Shown piece after piece: positions 1 to 8,800 of a DNA stretch of 64,000 nt. The stretch lies in assembly GCF_023161665.1 (NCBI RefSeq), contig NZ_JALNTW010000001.1, positions 3,454 through 67,453 of the forward strand, given 5' to 3'. Position 1 is the stretch's first letter, and each line of letters begins with the position of its first letter. The stretch is from Shewanella sp. 1CM18E (GTDB lineage Bacteria > Pseudomonadota > Gammaproteobacteria > Enterobacterales > Shewanellaceae). The notes below the pieces were generated by a model, which did no database searches, had not been told where the DNA came from, and saw only the letters and a list, made by a program, of their open reading frames with translations. The translations under genes were made by a program, and so were the position numbers.

Positions 1-70
1 TTAGCTCAGCTGGGAGAGCACCTCCCTTACAAGGAGGGGGTCACTGGTTCGAGCCCAGTATCGACCACCA
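1..70 (+). tRNA. tRNA-Val (anticodon TAC), 5' end cut by the window
   Basis: The D arm, the anticodon stem with a TAC anticodon (CCTTACAAGG context), the T arm (GGTTCGAGCCC) and an encoded CCA end at base 70 are all visible. It is identical over the shared length to the complete copy at 108..183. By that alignment the first six bases of the acceptor stem lie before base 1. A short A/T hairpin (70..87) follows and probably acts as a processing spacer between the two tRNAs. Confidence 0.97.
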
Positions 71-107
71 TTCTTTTCATAAAGAATTAAAACATTATGA
101 AATCCCA

Positions 108-183
108 GGTCGATTAGCTCAGCTGGGAGAGCACCTCCCTTACAAGGAGGGGGTCACTGGTTCGAGCCCAGTATCGACCACCA
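108..183 (+). tRNA. tRNA-Val (anticodon TAC)
   Basis: This is a complete 76-base tRNA. The acceptor stem GGTCGAT (108..114) pairs with ATCGACC (173..179), the discriminator A is at 180, and CCA is encoded at 181..183. The anticodon TAC decodes valine codons. It is the second of two identical tandem copies 37 bases apart, so they are probably co-transcribed. A short hairpin (CATTCTT / AAGAATG, 182..200) follows but has no clear T tract, so I do not call it a terminator. Confidence 0.98.
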
Positions 184-313
184 TTCTTTTTCTAAGAATG
201 ATCAAACTCCTAATCTAGCTTTAGCAAAATCAATCTGTTTTACACCACAATATTTTGTCAGTTAATCCTGTCTCAACTATGCTTTTAGAATAACTCATTA
301 CTGGACAAACGCT

Positions 314-541
314 ATGGCAGATGTCAGTCAATCCGCATCACTAGCCAGCATCGCAGCATATTTAAAACTCACTTATCAATACGACCAAGAAACGGCTCTG
401 GTCGAAGCTAAGTCGGTTATGCATAATTTGGTTAAAATGCGTCAGAAAGGATTTATAACTGGTTGGTATTTTGATGAAAACGGTCAGTTAGAACTTTTAC
501 CTAGCGATTATGTTATGCACCAAATCGCACCGAATAAGTAA
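314..541 (+). CDS. small conserved-looking hypothetical protein (75 aa)
   Basis: I do not recognise this protein. It is 75 residues, acidic to neutral, with no signal peptide or membrane segment. It reads like one small alpha/beta domain: a helix (residues about 8-20), a second helix rich in K/M (about 32-45), then a short strand segment GWYFDENGQLELLP. Bacterial start and stop are present, but the Shine-Dalgarno is weak (CTGGA about 8 bases before ATG). It stands alone between the tRNA-Val pair and a converging transporter gene. Codon use looks like the surrounding chromosome. It could be a small cytosolic protein of unknown role; a spurious call is less likely given the coherent amphipathic pattern. 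Confidence 0.6.
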   Translation: MADVSQSASLASIAAYLKLTYQYDQETALVEAKSVMHNLVKMRQKGFITGWYFDENGQLELLPSDYVMHQIAPNK

Positions 542-855
542 TACACAAATAAACCGAAGCGATATGATATTACTGCGATATCGCTTCACATGCGGGTCAG
601 GATAAACATGCTTTCCATGAGATAAAAATCGTCCCTTTCTGTAACTTCCTTAGCCTCTGAGCAAAACTAACATTCAGAAATTCTGTCATTCATTGCTTTA
701 ACAGCAACCATCCTTGGTCTCTTAAATCTTATCTATTACTCTCAAGCCATATCCTTGTGAGCTACCGAAATTAATAGTTTTAAGACCGCTAAAGCAGCTT
801 ACTTCAGCTTTGTAAGGGAATAACCATTATCGCAGCTATTCGTCACAAATAACTA
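542..855. other. intergenic region between converging genes
   Basis: This stretch is about 314 bases with no convincing coding frame. The only structure I see is a perfect 10-bp inverted repeat, GAAGCGATAT (556..565) with ATATCGCTTC (578..587), 12-base loop, just downstream of the small hypothetical gene. It has no T tract, so it is a weak or factor-dependent terminator candidate at best. Confidence 0.5.
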
Positions 856-2079
856 TCAAGCAGCAACTAGTGGCTTTGCATCTGGTTTGGCATGTAAAAC
901 TTTAACGATCACAAACGACATAAGTGTTAAAGCAAGTAGCGAAGCCAACACTACCCCACTCCATCCCCATTGATGCCAAAACGGTAACAAGTATGGACCG
1001 CCAATTGCGGCACCTAAATAATAGCTACACAAGTACAATGATGTAGCTTTGGCTCTGTGATGTTCAGCTCGATTCGCCACCCATGCATTACAGCTACTAT
1101 GCAGTAAAAAGAAACCAAAGGCAGACAATAAGAATCCAACATAAATTGATAATAAGGTATCTTGAACCGTTAATAGACTGCCAGCAAACATCAACAATGT
1201 CGCACCTTTAAAAACACCATTCAGGCCACGATTAGCCACCCATTTAGCAGAGTGATACGAAGCATAAGTACCGCTTAAGTAACAGAGAAAAATCAAGGTC
1301 ACTTCAAAACGTCCCAAATTAAAAGGCGCCTGCATAAGGTGTAACTGGATATAGCTAAACTGATTAACCATAACCATAAAAGCGATACCGCCGACTAAGT
1401 AAATTAGCCTCATTTTGGCATCACCTAAGTGAAGGCAAAAGCCGTTAAAATCTGTTCTTCTGAAAAAGCGATTTTTTGAGATGTTTTCTGGCTTACAAAA
1501 GTGGCTTGCAGGTAACAAATAGTAGGCAAGCGCGGTCCCCATTAAAGTAATACCTGTTAGTAATAACATGGATTGTTGCCAATCAAGGTATTGTGCCATC
1601 ACTCCACCGAGTAAACGCCCCGCTATCCCGCCTAAACTGTTCGCTGCAATATAAATAGCGCCAGCCTTTAATAGACTGTGACCTGCCAGTTCATCTTTAA
1701 AGTAAGCCATCGCCATAGCAGGAACAGATGCAAGCAAAACCCCTTGTACCAACCTTAAGCTAAGCAGCTGATTAAAATCAGTAATAAAATAAGCAAATAC
1801 GTCGGTGACACATAATAAAATCAAGCTCACTAAAATGGGCTTTTTACGACCGACTCTATCTGACATGACTGCAAAAATTAACAATGAAAATGCCATCGTA
1901 AAACTAGTTGCTGATAGCAATAAGGTGGCATGACTCATTGTGATCTCAAAAGAGCTCGAGATCAGCGGTAACATGCCCTGAACAAGATATAAATTGATGA
2001 AAATAACCATAGATGCAAGTGATAGTCCGGCTATCAATCTAACTTCATTGCGTTTAAGTGGTTGTATTACGGCCTTCAT
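856..2079 (-). CDS. MFS transporter, YnfM-like drug/metabolite exporter family
   Basis: This is a 407-aa inner-membrane protein with about twelve hydrophobic segments, typical of the major facilitator superfamily. The cytoplasmic loop between segments 2 and 3 carries the signature DRVGRKK (about residues 73-79). The layout and sequence resemble the YnfM/arabinose-efflux subgroup, so the protein probably exports a small molecule by proton antiport; the substrate cannot be read from the sequence. It is divergent from a LysR-type regulator across a 205-bp gap, the usual arrangement for a LysR gene that controls its neighbour. The ATG at 2077..2079 is preceded by only a weak ribosome-binding site. 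Confidence 0.88.
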   Translation of the reverse strand: MKAVIQPLKRNEVRLIAGLSLASMVIFINLYLVQGMLPLISSSFEITMSHATLLLSATSFTMAFSLLIFAVMSDRVGRKKPILVSLILLCVTDVFAYFITDFNQLLSLRLVQGVLLASVPAMAMAYFKDELAGHSLLKAGAIYIAANSLGGIAGRLLGGVMAQYLDWQQSMLLLTGITLMGTALAYYLLPASHFCKPENISKNRFFRRTDFNGFCLHLGDAKMRLIYLVGGIAFMVMVNQFSYIQLHLMQAPFNLGRFEVTLIFLCYLSGTYASYHSAKWVANRGLNGVFKGATLLMFAGSLLTVQDTLLSIYVGFLLSAFGFFLLHSSCNAWVANRAEHHRAKATSLYLCSYYLGAAIGGPYLLPFWHQWGWSGVVLASLLALTLMSFVIVKVLHAKPDAKPLVAA

Positions 2080-2284
2080 TTAAAAGTTCTGCTTAGTTTA
2101 GATAACTGAAAGCATAACAAGAGCCTACTCATAATTATAATAACTAGAAAGTGGCCAACCCATTAATTTTTGTTATGCTGGATCAAAATGATTTCTATAT
2201 CTTTAGATTAATCTACCCCATATAAAGCAACCGCTAATAGTTGAATCCAAACATGCGGACAGTAAAAAGTAATGGCTCAGAATT

Positions 2285-3166
2285 ATGGATATTAAACAGC
2301 TCAAGTACCTAGACACATTAGTGCAAACAGGCAACTTTACTAAGGCAGCCGAGCGGCTCAATATTGCTCAACCAGCACTCAGCCAGAGTATTAAAAGATT
2401 AGAACAGGAATTGGGGGTGATACTTGTTGATAGAGGTGCCAATCGCATCACTAAATCCCTTTCTTTAACCGCTGAGGGACAAGCATTACATCAACATGCA
2501 AAATTGATTATTAATCAACTCGCGCAGGCTGAGGCGCATATAAAGGCAATGGCCAACCTCACTAAAGGTGAAGTGCGCCTCGCTGTGCCAGGGATGCTGG
2601 GCTCTTTTTATTTGCCGAGTCGATTAATGGCATTTCGACATAAGTATCCCGATCTTAAATTATCGCTTTTTGAGGGCGGTACTCGAGACACTCTGCGTAT
2701 GTTGCAACAAGAAGAGGTCGATATCGCAATTATTACCGCTAAAGATTTAACTGATGAGTTTGACAGTCATTTATTGCTAAAAGAGCAAATGGTTGTAGCT
2801 GTAGGTAAACATCATCCGCTAGCAAAATCTAGCAGCGTTTCCTTAGAAGCTTTTTTCGAACATGAATTAGTACTGTTTAAGCAAGGATACTTTCATAGGG
2901 AGTGGATGTTAAAACAAGCGGAGTGCTTGGGGCTTGAGGTTAACATTGCATTTGAAACCAATCTAATTAACCTAATTAAACAAGTCGTGGCACAGGAATA
3001 CGGTATAACCAGTGTGTTAGAGATGGCAATTGAGCCGCACGATAATATTTGCACTAAACCCTTTTCTCCACCGGTATTTTTAGACTTACACATAGCGTGG
3101 AAAAAACAGCGCCCTATCGATCAAGCCGATAAGGCGTTTGTGTCATTCCTATTGCAAAATCGCTAA
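2285..3166 (+). CDS. LysR-family transcriptional regulator
   Basis: This is a full-length 293-aa LysR-type protein. The N-terminal winged helix-turn-helix (residues 1-60) has the canonical pattern FTKAAERLNIAQPALSQSIK, and the rest forms the periplasmic-binding-protein-like effector domain (about 90-290). It acts as a DNA-binding regulator in the cytoplasm. The divergent MFS gene is the likely target, and the 205-bp gap would hold a shared operator. The reading frame ends in a four-base tail-to-tail overlap with maiA (3163..3166). The effector is unknown. Confidence 0.9.
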   Translation: MDIKQLKYLDTLVQTGNFTKAAERLNIAQPALSQSIKRLEQELGVILVDRGANRITKSLSLTAEGQALHQHAKLIINQLAQAEAHIKAMANLTKGEVRLAVPGMLGSFYLPSRLMAFRHKYPDLKLSLFEGGTRDTLRMLQQEEVDIAIITAKDLTDEFDSHLLLKEQMVVAVGKHHPLAKSSSVSLEAFFEHELVLFKQGYFHREWMLKQAECLGLEVNIAFETNLINLIKQVVAQEYGITSVLEMAIEPHDNICTKPFSPPVFLDLHIAWKKQRPIDQADKAFVSFLLQNR

Positions 3167-3828
3167 GCTGCGTCTGCTTGGCGCTCAGGTACTGCATCGG
3201 CAAATGCTTGTAGGGTTAAACAATAGTCATTAACCCTCTGAATATTCGGGTAAGCACTCATGTCTACATTAAAACGTTTTGCATTATAGACCTGAGGCAC
3301 TAAGCAAAGATCCGCAAGCGTTGGCTCATCACCAAAGCAGCAACGGCCACTATGTTTTTCAAGCATTTTTTCCAGTGCCGTAAAACCTTCTGTTACCCAG
3401 TGATGATACCAAGCCGTTTTGTTATCAGGCTCTAGAGATAGCTCATTAGTCAAATACTGTAAAACCTTTAAGTTATTTAACGGGTGCACTTCACAAGCTA
3501 CCAGCATTGCCATTGAGCGAACCACAGATTTATCAAATAGATCTGCCGGTAACAATGCCGTTTGAGGGTAAGCCTCTTCTAAATACTCTAAAATAGCCAA
3601 TGATTGAGTTAGTACTTGTTGCTGCTCACCCTGTTCAATAACAAGACTCGGTACTAACTCTTGTGCATTGAGCTTAGCGTAAACTGCACTATGTTGCTCA
3701 CCACCATCTTTAACTAAGTGCACAGATATATGTTCAGCAGTTAGCGACTTTAAGTTTAGCGCTATTCGCACTCGATATGCAGCGCTTGAGCGCCAATAGC
3801 CATAAAGTTTCATATTAGTTGTTGGCAT
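3163..3828 (-). CDS. maiA: maleylacetoacetate isomerase (zeta-class GST fold)
   Basis: This 221-aa protein isomerises maleylacetoacetate to fumarylacetoacetate with glutathione, in the homogentisate branch of phenylalanine/tyrosine breakdown. The thioredoxin-like N-terminal domain carries the active-site segment RSSAAYRVRIALN near residues 13-25 (zeta-class SSxxxRVRIAL motif, with Ala in place of the Cys found in the eukaryotic enzymes). A helical GST C-terminal domain follows. The ATG at 3828 is supported by AAAGGA eight bases upstream. An in-frame Met five codons further in is the alternative. It lies downstream of the fumarylacetoacetate hydrolase gene on the same strand, with a possible intrinsic terminator between them, so expression may be uncoupled. 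Confidence 0.93.
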   Translation of the reverse strand: MPTTNMKLYGYWRSSAAYRVRIALNLKSLTAEHISVHLVKDGGEQHSAVYAKLNAQELVPSLVIEQGEQQQVLTQSLAILEYLEEAYPQTALLPADLFDKSVVRSMAMLVACEVHPLNNLKVLQYLTNELSLEPDNKTAWYHHWVTEGFTALEKMLEKHSGRCCFGDEPTLADLCLVPQVYNAKRFNVDMSAYPNIQRVNDYCLTLQAFADAVPERQADAA

Positions 3829-3871
3829 TTTCTTAATCCTTTAAAACGGTTTAGCCATTTATCTAAAAGTT

Positions 3872-3903
3872 ATAAAAAAGGCTAACCCAGAGGATCAGCC
3901 TTT
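3872..3903 (-). terminator. intrinsic terminator/attenuator between fumarylacetoacetate hydrolase and maiA
   Basis: On the minus strand an AAAGGCT stem (3897..3903) pairs with AGCCTTT (3877..3883) and is followed by a run of T (the complement of A-rich 3872..3879). It sits after the hydrolase stop and before maiA, so it should end or attenuate the hydrolase transcript. The stem is short and the loop long (13 bases), so efficiency is uncertain. Confidence 0.45.
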
Positions 3904-3939
3904 ATTAACTAGGTAACAGTTACTAGATTAAGTGACTTA

Positions 3940-4926
3940 TTACACTTTATATTCGACAACTTGCTGATCGATCGAACCAAAAATGCTGTTGTTCTCATCA
4001 TCAAGCATTTCGATACGCACGCGATCACCAAAACGCATAAATGAAGTCGAAGGTTTACCGTCGGCAATGGTTTCCAGCATACGTGTTTCAGCAAGGCAGC
4101 TAGAGCCAGCACTACGATCGTAGTTTGAAATGGTTCCAGAGCCGATAATCGCGCCAGCTCCAAGCGGACGCGTTTTAGCAACATGTGATACCAACTGGCT
4201 AAAATTAAACGTCATATCAACTCCCGCATTAGGGCGACCAAAAAGCTCGCTGTTTAAATGCGTTATTAGAGGTAAATGCACCTTACTATCTTGCCATTTA
4301 TCGTTTAGCTCATCCGGCGTTACTGCTACAGGAGAAAAGCTGCTCGATGGTTTTGCTTGGAAAAAACCGAACCCTTTAGCTAACTCACCAGGGATCAGGT
4401 TACGCAGTGACACATCATTCACAAGCATCAACAGTTTAATATGCTTTTCAGCGTTATCAGCAGTAACCCCCATTGGCACATCGTCAGTGATCACAGCAAT
4501 TTCAGATTCGAAATCGATGCCCCACTCCTCACTTGCTAACGGGATATCAGCTTTAGGTGCAATAAAGCAATCTGAACCACCTTGGTATACTAGCGGATCA
4601 GTCCAAAATGTTTCTGGCATCTCGGCGCCACGGGCTTTACGCACTAGCTCAACATGGTTTACGTATGCGCTGCCATCAGCCCACTGATAAGCACGTGGCA
4701 ACGGTGATAAACACTTTGACTCATCAAAATTAACGGCGTTATCCATTAAGCCTTTGTTAAGCGCATCGTAAAGTTCGACAAGCTGAGGGTTCAAAAGATC
4801 CCATGCATCAATAAGCTGCTGCATAGTATGCGCAATTGCAGGTACCGCAATCGCTTTAGTCAAGTCCTTGCTAACTAACATCAATTGGCCGTCACGACGA
4901 CCATTATCATAACTTGCTAACTTCAT
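3940..4926 (-). CDS. fumarylacetoacetate hydrolase family protein (tyrosine catabolism)
   Basis: This 328-aa enzyme probably cleaves fumarylacetoacetate to fumarate and acetoacetate, the last step of homogentisate breakdown. The FAH-fold metal-binding pattern is visible: DFESEIAVI (the E-x-E pair, about residues 174-182) and NDVSLRN (about 210-216). It is shorter than eukaryotic FAH (about 420 aa) and lacks the SH3-like N-terminal domain, as in the bacterial form found with maiA. Pathway context supports the call: maiA lies downstream, and tyrR, phhB and phhA upstream. A strong TyrR-box candidate lies about 160 bases upstream, suggesting control by the adjacent tyrR product. Confidence 0.9.
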   Translation of the reverse strand: MKLASYDNGRRDGQLMLVSKDLTKAIAVPAIAHTMQQLIDAWDLLNPQLVELYDALNKGLMDNAVNFDESKCLSPLPRAYQWADGSAYVNHVELVRKARGAEMPETFWTDPLVYQGGSDCFIAPKADIPLASEEWGIDFESEIAVITDDVPMGVTADNAEKHIKLLMLVNDVSLRNLIPGELAKGFGFFQAKPSSSFSPVAVTPDELNDKWQDSKVHLPLITHLNSELFGRPNAGVDMTFNFSQLVSHVAKTRPLGAGAIIGSGTISNYDRSAGSSCLAETRMLETIADGKPSTSFMRFGDRVRIEMLDDENNSIFGSIDQQVVEYKV

Positions 4927-5087
4927 ACTTACTCCTAATCGTTTGTGGCCACACTATCAATCTAATTCTATTTTTTGATGACAGCAGGTATATCAATCTA
5001 AGTCGAAATTTGCCATAGAATGACACCACTTATCGGGATACGAAATAGCGTGAGCTGAATCACATTCATCAGGCTTGACCATAGTTT

Positions 5088-5105
5088 TGTAAACAAAAAA
5101 TTACA
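5088..5105. promoter_or_regulatory. TyrR box candidate upstream of the fumarylacetoacetate hydrolase gene
   Basis: The site reads TGTAAA-N6-ATTACA, one mismatch from the known TyrR consensus TGTAAA-N6-TTTACA. It lies between tyrR (stop at 5184) and the hydrolase start (4926). The position, about 160 bases upstream of the start codon, fits an activator or strong operator site. Confidence 0.6.
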
Positions 5106-5183
5106 GTCTAAACAATTATCAAGCTACACGCTGTTTTACGCCCAAAGTTGCTTATCTATACAGCAACCATCGGCAAGCTAGTT

Positions 5184-6731
5184 TTACACTTCTTTCTGTT
5201 TACTGATCTTATATTCACGCAGTTTGTTAGCAATTGCAGTGTGAGACACCCCAAGTTTTTTTGCCAATTGGCGCGTACTTGGATAAGCAGGGTAAAGCCT
5301 ACGTAATAGGCTCGATTCAAATTGCTTCATTGCTTGCTCGAGACTGCCTTCAAATTGATGATCAAAGTAACCAAAACCTTCTGCATAAGATGGCAGTTTT
5401 AGCTGTTCAACGGTTAACTCTGCACTGCCATCCCACATAGATACCGCTCTAAAAATGGCATTCTTTAATTGACGAACGTTACCCGGCCAAGCGTAACCTA
5501 AAAGATGTTCGCGGCACTCGCCAGAAATACGGCGAATAGGAATAGACAATTGCTGACTATAATGCTCTAAAAACATTTCAGTTAACGGGATAACATCGAC
5601 TTTGCGCTCACGCAGAGATGGAACATGGAAACTTAAAACATGAATACGGTAGTAAAGATCTTCTCTAAATTCACCGCTTTGACATAACTCGGCCAGATTT
5701 TTTTGGGTCGAACAAATGATACGTACATCACTGCGGATCTCTTCATCACCGCCTACGCGTCTGAATGTGCCATCTTGTAAAAATCGTAATAGCTTTACTT
5801 GCGCAGACTTTGACATTTCGGCGATTTCATCAAGAAATACAGTGCCACCTTTCGCCTCTTCAATAAAACCACGTTTAATAACATTGCCGTTATTTACAAA
5901 ACCAAAGAGCTCTTCTTCTGCAGCGCTGTCAGGCATTGCCGCGCAGTTAATGGCAATAAACGGCTGCTCACGTCGCATGCTTGCATCATGGCAGGCTCGC
6001 GACATTAACTCTTTACCCGTGCCAGTTTCACCAGTGATAAGTAATGGAGCATCTAACTGCGCCATTCTGCGTGCTTGCACCAACACTTCTTTCATTTTAT
6101 CGCTAGTTGCCAGTACATTTTCAAAACCGCTCGATTGGTTTTGCAATGCATTAAATTGTTTACCTAAGCGCGCGGGAGACTTTAGTGATACCACGGCACC
6201 AGCTAAAATAGGTGTGTCACTGCCGCTATCTGGTAAATAAATTGGTAGCATCTCAGCGAGGTATTCATTTTCGCCAATATTGACACGAGTAGCTTGGGCT
6301 AAGACGGTTGATTCACTTAACCAACGGCCAAAATTAAACCCTTGTACCCAATGATTTATCGACTCATCAAGGATCTCATGCTCAGCCATACCAATAGTGT
6401 GCAACGCTGACTCATTGACAATACGAACACGGCCTTTCACATCGAGGGAAAAAACTGAATCAGGTAAGGTTTTTAATAACGTCTTTAAGGCGTAATGTTC
6501 CTGCTCTGATGGCATAAAAGAAACCGTTCTTACATCATGAACGCCTTCTACTTTACGAATAAGTGGCAATAATTCACTGAGCGTGTCAAAACTCACTTCA
6601 GCAAATTGTAGGTACAGGAAGCCTTGGTTACTTGCATCGATAGCAAACAAGTTAATCCCATAGCCTTCCATAATAGTTAAGATATCTTTAGCTAGACCGA
6701 CACGATCTAAACAGCTGACTTCCAAGCGCAT
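5184..6731 (-). CDS. tyrR: transcriptional regulator TyrR
   Basis: This 515-aa cytoplasmic regulator responds to aromatic amino acids. The N-terminal ACT domain starts MRLEVSCLDRVGLAKD (1-70). A PAS domain follows (about 78-180), then an AAA+ module with Walker A GETGTGKE and a GGTVFLDEI Walker B, and a C-terminal Fis-type HTH (STRQLAKKLGVSHTAIANKL). The GAFTGA sigma-54 contact motif is absent: the corresponding stretch reads LFGFVNNGNVIKRG. This matches TyrR of enteric bacteria, which works with sigma-70 RNA polymerase. It sits between the hydrolase-maiA and phhAB units, both with TyrR-box-like sites, so it most likely regulates aromatic degradation here as well as biosynthesis or transport genes elsewhere. 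Confidence 0.96.
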   Translation of the reverse strand: MRLEVSCLDRVGLAKDILTIMEGYGINLFAIDASNQGFLYLQFAEVSFDTLSELLPLIRKVEGVHDVRTVSFMPSEQEHYALKTLLKTLPDSVFSLDVKGRVRIVNESALHTIGMAEHEILDESINHWVQGFNFGRWLSESTVLAQATRVNIGENEYLAEMLPIYLPDSGSDTPILAGAVVSLKSPARLGKQFNALQNQSSGFENVLATSDKMKEVLVQARRMAQLDAPLLITGETGTGKELMSRACHDASMRREQPFIAINCAAMPDSAAEEELFGFVNNGNVIKRGFIEEAKGGTVFLDEIAEMSKSAQVKLLRFLQDGTFRRVGGDEEIRSDVRIICSTQKNLAELCQSGEFREDLYYRIHVLSFHVPSLRERKVDVIPLTEMFLEHYSQQLSIPIRRISGECREHLLGYAWPGNVRQLKNAIFRAVSMWDGSAELTVEQLKLPSYAEGFGYFDHQFEGSLEQAMKQFESSLLRRLYPAYPSTRQLAKKLGVSHTAIANKLREYKISKQKEV

Positions 6732-6907
6732 ACTATTGCAATTCCCTTTTTTAGATACTCGTTATTGGGACAAAACAATCGACAGATGGAGCATGCCTTG
6801 CTTACCGTTTGCAGCGACACTTTTGCTGACACCTGTAATTTGCCTATACGTTAGAAGTTTATTTTAGTTGTGGCAAGGCTTGTTTACAGCGGATTTGTAA
6901 CATTAAG

Positions 6908-6940
6908 AAAATAAAAGCGTGTTAGTCAGGCCAACACGCT
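6908..6940 (-). terminator. intrinsic terminator downstream of phhAB
   Basis: An 8-bp stem, AGCGTGTT (6916..6923) with AACACGCT (6933..6940), is followed on the minus strand by TTTATTTT. It lies after phhB and before tyrR and ends the phhAB transcript. Confidence 0.75.
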
Positions 6941-7029
6941 CAATTAATGCAGTTTATTCATCTATCAACATTAAGCAAAATTGCGCAGCAATGCTGTTAA
7001 TAATATAGGAAAAAGCATAAACCTAGTGA

Positions 7030-7368
7030 TTACGAATAAAGCGTGTCTGTTTTAGCCGCCATAATGAAATCATTCTTGTGCAAGCCTTTTATTGAGTGAG
7101 ACCACCAAGTCACAGTCACTTTTCCCCATTCAGTAAGAATACCTGGATGATGAAAATCTGCTTCAGCAAGCTCAGCCAATTTATTAGTAAACTCCATCGC
7201 CAACTTAAAGTTCTTAAATTTATAAACTCGCTCTAACTGCATTATGCCATCACGTACTTCAACCCCCCAATCCGGGATCATTTTCACAAGCTGTGCCAGT
7301 TCTTCATCGCTAATCTTTGGAGCATCTGCTTGGCAAGCTTCACATTTCATTTGCGCTAATTCTGTCAT
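7030..7368 (-). CDS. phhB: pterin-4a-carbinolamine dehydratase
   Basis: This 112-aa protein regenerates the tetrahydropterin cofactor of phenylalanine hydroxylase by dehydrating 4a-hydroxytetrahydrobiopterin. The family motif is clear near the C-terminal half: [20 protein letters not shown], followed by [10 protein letters not shown]. Its length equals that of bacterial PhhB proteins. The ATG at 7368 is preceded by AAAGGA seven bases upstream. The gene follows phhA on the same strand with a 106-bp gap and ends before a strong terminator, so phhA-phhB is probably a two-gene operon. Confidence 0.95.
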   Translation of the reverse strand: MTELAQMKCEACQADAPKISDEELAQLVKMIPDWGVEVRDGIMQLERVYKFKNFKLAMEFTNKLAELAEADFHHPGILTEWGKVTVTWWSHSIKGLHKNDFIMAAKTDTLYS

Positions 7369-7474
7369 CTTTTATTCCTTTACTTGTTCGTTTAGTTAAC
7401 CGTATTAACTGTAAGAAGAAGCTATAATTTCGAGTCAAACCGCTCAATATTATCAGCTCTTAAATATTAATTTT

Positions 7475-8266
7475 TTAACCTGCTTTTACTGGAAATGCCG
7501 CTTCAAACAACCCTAACTGCTGTGCCTTAGTCACTGCAGCCATAATATCCATTTCAGCAATCTCATCTAACTGGCCAATATTATCGATGGCATAGTAAAT
7601 AGGTTGCATGATATCAATGCGGTAAGGAGTTCTAAGTACATCGATTAAATCAAAAGGCCTAATTTCCGGCTCATCTCCCATAACATATAAGGTTTCACCA
7701 GGAGAGCTCAAAATACCGCCACCGTAGATGCTAAGGTCATTGTTTTTGTTACGCAGCACACCAAACTCAACCGTAAACCAATAAAGCCTCGCCAAAAACA
7801 CCCGTTGCTCTTTGGTTGCTGCTAACCCTAACTGGCCATAAAGATGTGAAAAGTGAGCAAAAGATGGATTAGTCAGCAGTGGGCAATGACCAAATACTTC
7901 GTGAAATATATCCGGTTCTTGTAGGTAATCGAACTCTTCACGACTTCGAATAAAGGTCGCTACGGGGAATGATTTGTTCGCCAGCAATTCAAAAAATTTA
8001 CCAAATGAAATTAAAGCTGGTACAGCGGCAGTCTTCCAACCTGTTGTTTGCAGTAACACCTCATCAATCTCTGGTAACTGCGGGATCCGGTCTGTAGGCA
8101 AAGCGAGTTTATCTAAACCTTGCAGGTACTCTGGGCATGCTCGCCCAGGTAGATTAACTAGCTGACGCGCATAAAGTTCAGACCAGATATCATTTTCAGC
8201 TTTTGGGTAATCAATACACCCATTGCTATCAGGCTCATATGCTATGTAATTTTGTTGCTTACTCAT
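7475..8266 (-). CDS. phhA: phenylalanine-4-hydroxylase
   Basis: This 263-aa, single-domain bacterial aromatic amino acid hydroxylase converts phenylalanine to tyrosine with O2, Fe(II) and a tetrahydropterin. The iron ligands are in the motif DIFHEVFGHCPLL (two His, about residues 117-122) and the Glu in RLYWFTVEFGV (about residue 162). There is no N-terminal regulatory ACT domain, as usual for bacteria. It is the first gene of the phhAB unit. A weak TyrR-box-like site lies 115 bases upstream, which fits PhhR/TyrR-type activation known for this gene in other gammaproteobacteria. Confidence 0.97.
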   Translation of the reverse strand: MSKQQNYIAYEPDSNGCIDYPKAENDIWSELYARQLVNLPGRACPEYLQGLDKLALPTDRIPQLPEIDEVLLQTTGWKTAAVPALISFGKFFELLANKSFPVATFIRSREEFDYLQEPDIFHEVFGHCPLLTNPSFAHFSHLYGQLGLAATKEQRVFLARLYWFTVEFGVLRNKNNDLSIYGGGILSSPGETLYVMGDEPEIRPFDLIDVLRTPYRIDIMQPIYYAIDNIGQLDEIAEMDIMAAVTKAQQLGLFEAAFPVKAG

Positions 8267-8800
8267 AGTACTAAACAGTTATCCTAAACATGGGTGTAAG
8301 TTCTGTATCCATAGTTAACCAAGCCCACTAAATTGTTAAGTAGATCACAATTTATAATTTAAGCCTTCGGTGGTAATAAGTGTAATCAAAATGATACAGA
8401 TTAAATTTAGGTTACCTATAAACTTATTTAAATAAGGGGTTTAATGTGTATTGCAAGATTTACAATAACGCGAAGATATAAAGCAAAGACGCTTACTTTT
8501 GGTAAAGACTGCCTATTCACCAAGCCTTAATTTAATGAACTCATGCAAACAAGCTCTGCTTTAATAAGTAAAAAGTCATCCTATGACACGACAAATTTAG
8601 GCAAAACCAACTGATACAGCACTCGCCTTTGTCAGCTAAGCACCGTATTTACCGTCACACAGTATAAACTTCCTACACTGATTGAAGAAAAACACCACAT
8701 TCGGCTCATAGCGAATCAAATCTTGTCCAATACAAATGCTTTTCGGTATACAATGATTAATTATTTGCCGACTCCTCGATTAGGAACGAATAGGACTAGA
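8267..8800. other. intergenic region between divergent phhA and galU
   Basis: This 534-bp region has no convincing gene. It holds the phhA promoter with a TyrR-box-like site (8381..8398) and, on the right, the galU promoter and ribosome-binding site. An in-frame ATG at 8723 upstream of galU lacks a ribosome-binding site and adds residues absent from GalU proteins, so I treat it as non-coding. I saw no RNA gene or repeat. Confidence 0.5.
8381..8398. promoter_or_regulatory. weak TyrR box candidate upstream of phhA
   Basis: The site reads TGTAAT-N6-GATACA. The outer TGTAA and TACA cores and the six-base spacer match the TyrR consensus, while the inner bases do not. It lies 115 bases upstream of the phhA start codon. 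A second, better site before the hydrolase gene makes coordinated TyrR control plausible. Confidence 0.4.

Noticed and set aside
4130..4687. Plus-strand open frame of 185 codons opposite the fumarylacetoacetate hydrolase gene
   Set aside because: It lies entirely antisense to a well-supported enzyme, has no ribosome-binding site and no domain pattern. The same applies to long antisense frames within tyrR, the GH3 gene and others.
6890..6990. TTTACAGCGGATTTGTAA upstream of tyrR as an autoregulatory TyrR box
   Set aside because: The half-sites are in the wrong orientation (TTTACA first), so it does not match the TGTAAA-N6-TTTACA arrangement.
8723..8800. N-terminal extension of GalU from an upstream ATG
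   Set aside because: There is no ribosome-binding site and the added residues do not belong to GalU. The start at 8801 has AGGA at proper spacing.
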